Made by a program: the position numbers and the translations under genes
The notes under the pieces: generated by a model
What the model saw: the letters and a program-made list of their open reading frames with translations, nothing else
The model's database searches: none
Told to the model about the DNA's origin: nothing
Origin: Calditrichota bacterium
GTDB lineage: Bacteria > CLD3
Direction: 5' to 3'
DNA length: 64,000 bases
Assembly (NCBI GenBank): GCA_008501735.1
Contig: QQUF01000044.1
Span: 1-64,000 of the forward strand
Shown: positions 61,312 to 64,000 of the stretch, piece after piece
Layout: each line of letters begins with the position of its first letter
Numbering within the stretch: the stretch's first letter is position 1

Positions 61312-62514
61312 ATGGATTTAAATAAAAAAATATCAAATTTACCTAACTGGTTCAAAGCGATACTTTTAGCTCTAATTCTATACCTTTTTCTTGTAAGTAT
61401 TAGCTTAATGGGAGCAGCCTTTAAAAACGATTTTTTTAAGGGAATTTCAAAATCCTTAATTGAACAAGCTGATCCTTTCGCAGGGTTGTTTATTGGAATT
61501 CTTGCCACAAGTTTAATCCAAAGCTCTTCTACTACAACTTCAATGATTGTTACATTTTTTGCAGCAAGTCTTGGAGCTCAAACTTTTGCAAACTCAATGG
61601 AACTTAACACTGCAATTTCAGCAGCACTCGTTACTGCCGTTCCAATGATTATGGGAGCAAATATCGGAACAAGTGTTACTAACACAATCGTTTCAATTGC
61701 TCATATTTCGGTTGGAGACGAATTTAAGAAAGCATTCTCCGCAGCGACGATTCACGATTTCTTTAATATTATGGCAGTGATAGTTATTCTTCCTCTTCAG
61801 TACAAGTTCAATATCATCGGAGAAACAGCTCATTACTTTGCAAAATTTTTCATTCAAAGTGGTGTGCAAACTGAGAAATCTACAAACTATTACAAAATGG
61901 CTATTAAATGGGCAGCTGACCCAATAAAAAATTTAGTTAATACAATACCAAATCCATTTGATGGAATTGGTAGCTCTGAGTTTCACGCTATTTTCCTTTT
62001 GGTTCTGGGAGTTGCAATATTACTTATATCTTTGAAGTACTTAGTAACTTTACTCAAATCCTTGGTTTTGGAAAAAGCTGAAAAGTTCTTTGACAAGTAT
62101 CTTTTTAGAAACGCAGCATTAGCTATGTTTTTTGGTATCATTTTGACAATTTCCGTACAAAGTAGTTCAGTAACAACTTCTTTAATCGTTCCACTTGTTG
62201 GTGCTGGGGTTTTAACTCTCAGGCAAATTTACCCTTTCACTCTTGGTGCAAATATAGGAACAACCGTTACAGCAATTATTGCTGCTGCTGCAGTTATAGA
62301 AGGAAAAGAACTCGGACTTACAATCGCATTTGCTCACTTACTTTTTAATCTTTGCGGAATTGCTCTTCTTTGGCCAATTCGAGCAATTAGAGATATTCCA
62401 ATGAACCTCTCGTTAAGATTTGCAGATATTGTTGTTGAGCATAAATCACTTGCTTTTGTTTATGTTTTAGTGATGTTCTTTGGAATACCACTTACACTCA
62501 TTCTACTTAGTTAA
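61312..62514 (+). CDS. Na+/phosphate cotransporter (NptA/PNaS family)
   Basis: A 400-residue membrane protein with two inverted Na/Pi repeats; the QSSSTTTS (about 65) and QSSSVTTSLIVPLVGAG (about 283) motifs are the signature, each followed by GANIGT (about 121 and 321). ATG at 61312 (MDLNKKISNLPNWFKAILLAL) is preferred over a TTG 60 nt upstream. Imports phosphate with sodium and complements the Pst system. The PhoU-like gene 21 nt downstream is its probable partner. Confidence 0.92.
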   Translation: MDLNKKISNLPNWFKAILLALILYLFLVSISLMGAAFKNDFFKGISKSLIEQADPFAGLFIGILATSLIQSSSTTTSMIVTFFAASLGAQTFANSMELNTAISAALVTAVPMIMGANIGTSVTNTIVSIAHISVGDEFKKAFSAATIHDFFNIMAVIVILPLQYKFNIIGETAHYFAKFFIQSGVQTEKSTNYYKMAIKWAADPIKNLVNTIPNPFDGIGSSEFHAIFLLVLGVAILLISLKYLVTLLKSLVLEKAEKFFDKYLFRNAALAMFFGIILTISVQSSSVTTSLIVPLVGAGVLTLRQIYPFTLGANIGTTVTAIIAAAAVIEGKELGLTIAFAHLLFNLCGIALLWPIRAIRDIPMNLSLRFADIVVEHKSLAFVYVLVMFFGIPLTLILLS

Positions 62515-62535
62515 CAAAAATTATAGGATAAAAAG

Positions 62536-63213
62536 ATGTTTAAAGACCTTTACAACGCTTGGAAGTCTCAAAGTCTGATTGAACAGGCTTGGGAAGATTG
62601 TTTGGAAATGTTAGAGATTGGGCACGAAATGATTCAAGAAAGCATAAATGCACTTCGTACTAATGAAGTTGCAGGAGTTCCTGAAGAACTTCGTGCAAAA
62701 GATAAAATTGTTAATCGTTTCCAAAAAGATGTAAGACGAAATGTTCTAACTCATTTGGCTGGCTCTGGAATGAATGACCTTACAACAGGTTTGGTCCTCA
62801 CTTCGATTGTAATTAGCTTAGAAAGAATTGGAGATATTACAAAGAATATTACAGAACTTGCAACTCACTACCCAAAGAGGTTAGAAGCAGGAATTTATGA
62901 AGAGCAACTTAAAGCTTTAGAAGCTCAAGTTATAGAAAACTTGAAACTTGGAGTTGAAGCATTTAAAACTCAAGATACAGAACTTGCCAAAAAATTAATG
63001 ACAGTACTTGGAACAGAAGTAAAAGAACTCGCTGACCCATTAGCATACGGTTTAGTCGAAGGAAAAGTCGAAGGTTTAACGACTTCGCAAGCAGTAACTC
63101 TTGCACTCTACACAAGATACCTTAAAAGAATAAACTCTCATTTGAGAAATATTATGTCTTCAATTGTAAACTCTTTTGATAGAATCGGACACAAGTACAA
63201 AGAAAACAAATAA
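62536..63213 (+). CDS. PhoU-domain protein paired with the Na/Pi cotransporter
   Basis: A 225-residue all-helical protein with PhoU-like pattern: LRAKDKIVNRFQKDVRRNVLTHLA (E/D..D..v.r.q..) and VLTSIVISLERIGDITKNITELATHYP, the latter matching the 'erIgDha.nIae' PhoU core. Only the first repeat is clearly canonical; the second half (about 120-225) is degenerate, with RYLKRINSHLRNIMSSIVNSFDRIGHKY. In many bacteria such proteins are fused to, or sit next to, Na/Pi cotransporters as regulators. A terminator follows. Confidence 0.85.
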   Translation: MFKDLYNAWKSQSLIEQAWEDCLEMLEIGHEMIQESINALRTNEVAGVPEELRAKDKIVNRFQKDVRRNVLTHLAGSGMNDLTTGLVLTSIVISLERIGDITKNITELATHYPKRLEAGIYEEQLKALEAQVIENLKLGVEAFKTQDTELAKKLMTVLGTEVKELADPLAYGLVEGKVEGLTTSQAVTLALYTRYLKRINSHLRNIMSSIVNSFDRIGHKYKENK

Positions 63214-63230
63214 ATTTTGTTATAAAATAA

Positions 63231-63266
63231 AAAAGCCCGTTCATAAACTTGAACGGGCTTTTTTAT
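63231..63266. terminator. Bidirectional terminator between convergent genes
   Basis: Perfect 13-bp arms AAAAGCCCGTTCA (63231-63243) and TGAACGGGCTTTT (63250-63262), A-rich on one side and T-rich on the other. It lies between the PhoU-like gene and the sorting-domain gene. Confidence 0.9.
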
Positions 63267-63279
63267 TTTTAAAGTTCTT

Positions 63280-64000
63280 TTATTTCAAAAGAAGCATTTT
63301 TCGACTTAAAATCTGATTCTCTGTTTTCAATCTTGCGAAATAAACACCTGATGAAAGTGTTTTACCTAAGTTGTCTTTTCCGTCCCAAACAACGCTGTGA
63401 TTTCCACTTGAAAAAGCATTGCTAACCAAATTTCTAACAATTTGACCTTTGATATTTACAACTGAAATCTCAACTCTTTTGAGTGAATTAGAAGTTGGAA
63501 CTTCAAAAGAAATCGTAGTTTCAGGGTTAAATGGATTTGGGAAATTTTGACGTAACCTAAACCTATCCACAACAACCTGTTTTTCATTTGAAATCTCAAC
63601 ACTGAGTTTATTGTGCAATTTTCTTGTACCATCAAATTCAACATCAGCAATTTGGTACCAATAAACTTTTCCTAAATCAACATTTCGGTCAATAAATTGG
63701 TAAAAATTGTCTTGAGTAGAATTTCCTGCCCCTTTTAGCTCCGAGTGAGTTTCGTAAGAAGCAATTTTGGTAAATTCACCGTCTTCGCTGTTTGACTTAT
63801 AAACTTCAAAACCAGCGTTTTCAGTTTCGGATTCTGTTTTCCAAGAAAGTTGAGCAACTCCGTTAAATGAAGTTACGGAAAAATCCGATAGCTCAACTGC
63901 CAAAGGATTGTCATTGCTCGCTAACACAAATTCACTAAAAGTGTTAGTTGTTCCAACAAGTTCATCTCCATCAACAGTAGTAACTAAGGCTGTAAATGCT
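63280..64000 (-). CDS. C-terminal part of a secreted protein with type IX sorting domain (cut by window edge)
   Basis: The frame is open to the right edge on the minus strand, so the gene starts outside; upstream of residue LASNDNPLAVE it reads ALVTTVDGDELVGTTNTFSE. It contains a fibronectin-type segment common before sorting domains (VELSDFSVTSFNGVAQLSWKTESETENAGFEVYKS), then RQNFPNPFNPETTISFEVP and the terminal SSGVYFARLKTENQILSRKM. Exported and surface-attached or released by type IX secretion is inferred. The N-terminal function is not visible here. Confidence 0.88.
   Translation of the reverse strand, partial: AFTALVTTVDGDELVGTTNTFSEFVLASNDNPLAVELSDFSVTSFNGVAQLSWKTESETENAGFEVYKSNSEDGEFTKIASYETHSELKGAGNSTQDNFYQFIDRNVDLGKVYWYQIADVEFDGTRKLHNKLSVEISNEKQVVVDRFRLRQNFPNPFNPETTISFEVPTSNSLKRVEISVVNIKGQIVRNLVSNAFSSGNHSVVWDGKDNLGKTLSSGVYFARLKTENQILSRKMLLLK

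Overview
This is an AT-rich, densely coded chromosomal segment from a bacterium of the FCB group. It is most likely Ignavibacteriota/Chlorobiota-like. Three secreted proteins carry the C-terminal sorting domain with the NPFNP motif (type IX secretion) that is common in that group. The rest is a mix of a TolC-type efflux protein, a complex I cluster, class II fructose bisphosphatase, a B12-dependent ribonucleotide reductase and DivIVA. TTG and GTG starts are frequent and many genes overlap by a few bases. I see no tRNA, rRNA, CRISPR array, transposase, integron or prophage. The taxon is an inference from protein content, not from a marker gene.

Layout. 0-4.5 kb: the 5' end of a TolC-family gene (cut by the left edge), a frataxin (CyaY), an aldo/keto reductase, an AI-2E/PerM-type membrane protein and two lipoproteins. 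4.6-8.7 kb: a secreted subtilase with a sorting domain and a tandem pair of small exported paralogues. 8.7-14.1 kb, minus strand: ribD, queF, an FmdB zinc ribbon, a YjjG-like nucleotidase, purine nucleoside phosphorylase, divIVA, yggT and yggS. 14.3-22.8 kb, plus strand: an SGNH hydrolase, type 4 uracil-DNA glycosylase, dnaB, topA, a Xer recombinase, class II FBPase and a ribosome hibernation factor. 22.8-25.6 kb: nuoABCD. 25.6-32.6 kb: an acetyltransferase, a DUF2520 protein, a YgjP-like peptidase, dnaK, a coiled-coil/zinc-ribbon membrane protein, murG and a small membrane protein. 32.6-36.4 kb: an ABC exporter, a glutaryl-CoA-dehydrogenase-like enzyme and riboflavin synthase. 36.6-41.7 kb: ileS, a DksA-like protein, lspA and an RluD-like synthase. 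41.8-47.2 kb is the accessory region: a membrane protein/XRE regulator pair behind a perfect palindrome, facing a two-gene unit made of a CHAT-STAND-TPR protein and a secreted kelch protein interrupted by an in-frame amber codon. 47.2-52.4 kb: nrdJ and glyA. 53.1-63.2 kb: a phosphate island, with pstS, a porin, pstCAB, phoU, phoB and phoR on the minus strand, divergent from a Na/Pi cotransporter and a second PhoU-like gene. The right edge cuts another sorting-domain protein.

How the genes work together. The phosphate island is a complete sense-and-import unit: outer-membrane porin, binding protein, ABC importer, PhoU, the PhoB/PhoR two-component system and a sodium-driven alternative. A cluster of 11-bp-spaced direct repeats with Pho-box architecture lies in the shared divergent promoter region. 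The yggS-yggT-divIVA block and the ileS-dksA-like-lspA-rluD block are the two halves of a gene order known from Bacillus, here 22 kb apart. The most unusual content is the CHAT-STAND-TPR protein, which has the architecture of a bacterial NLR-like, protease-armed signalling or defence protein, together with its broken secreted partner. Several families of palindromic elements sit just downstream of stop codons across the window.
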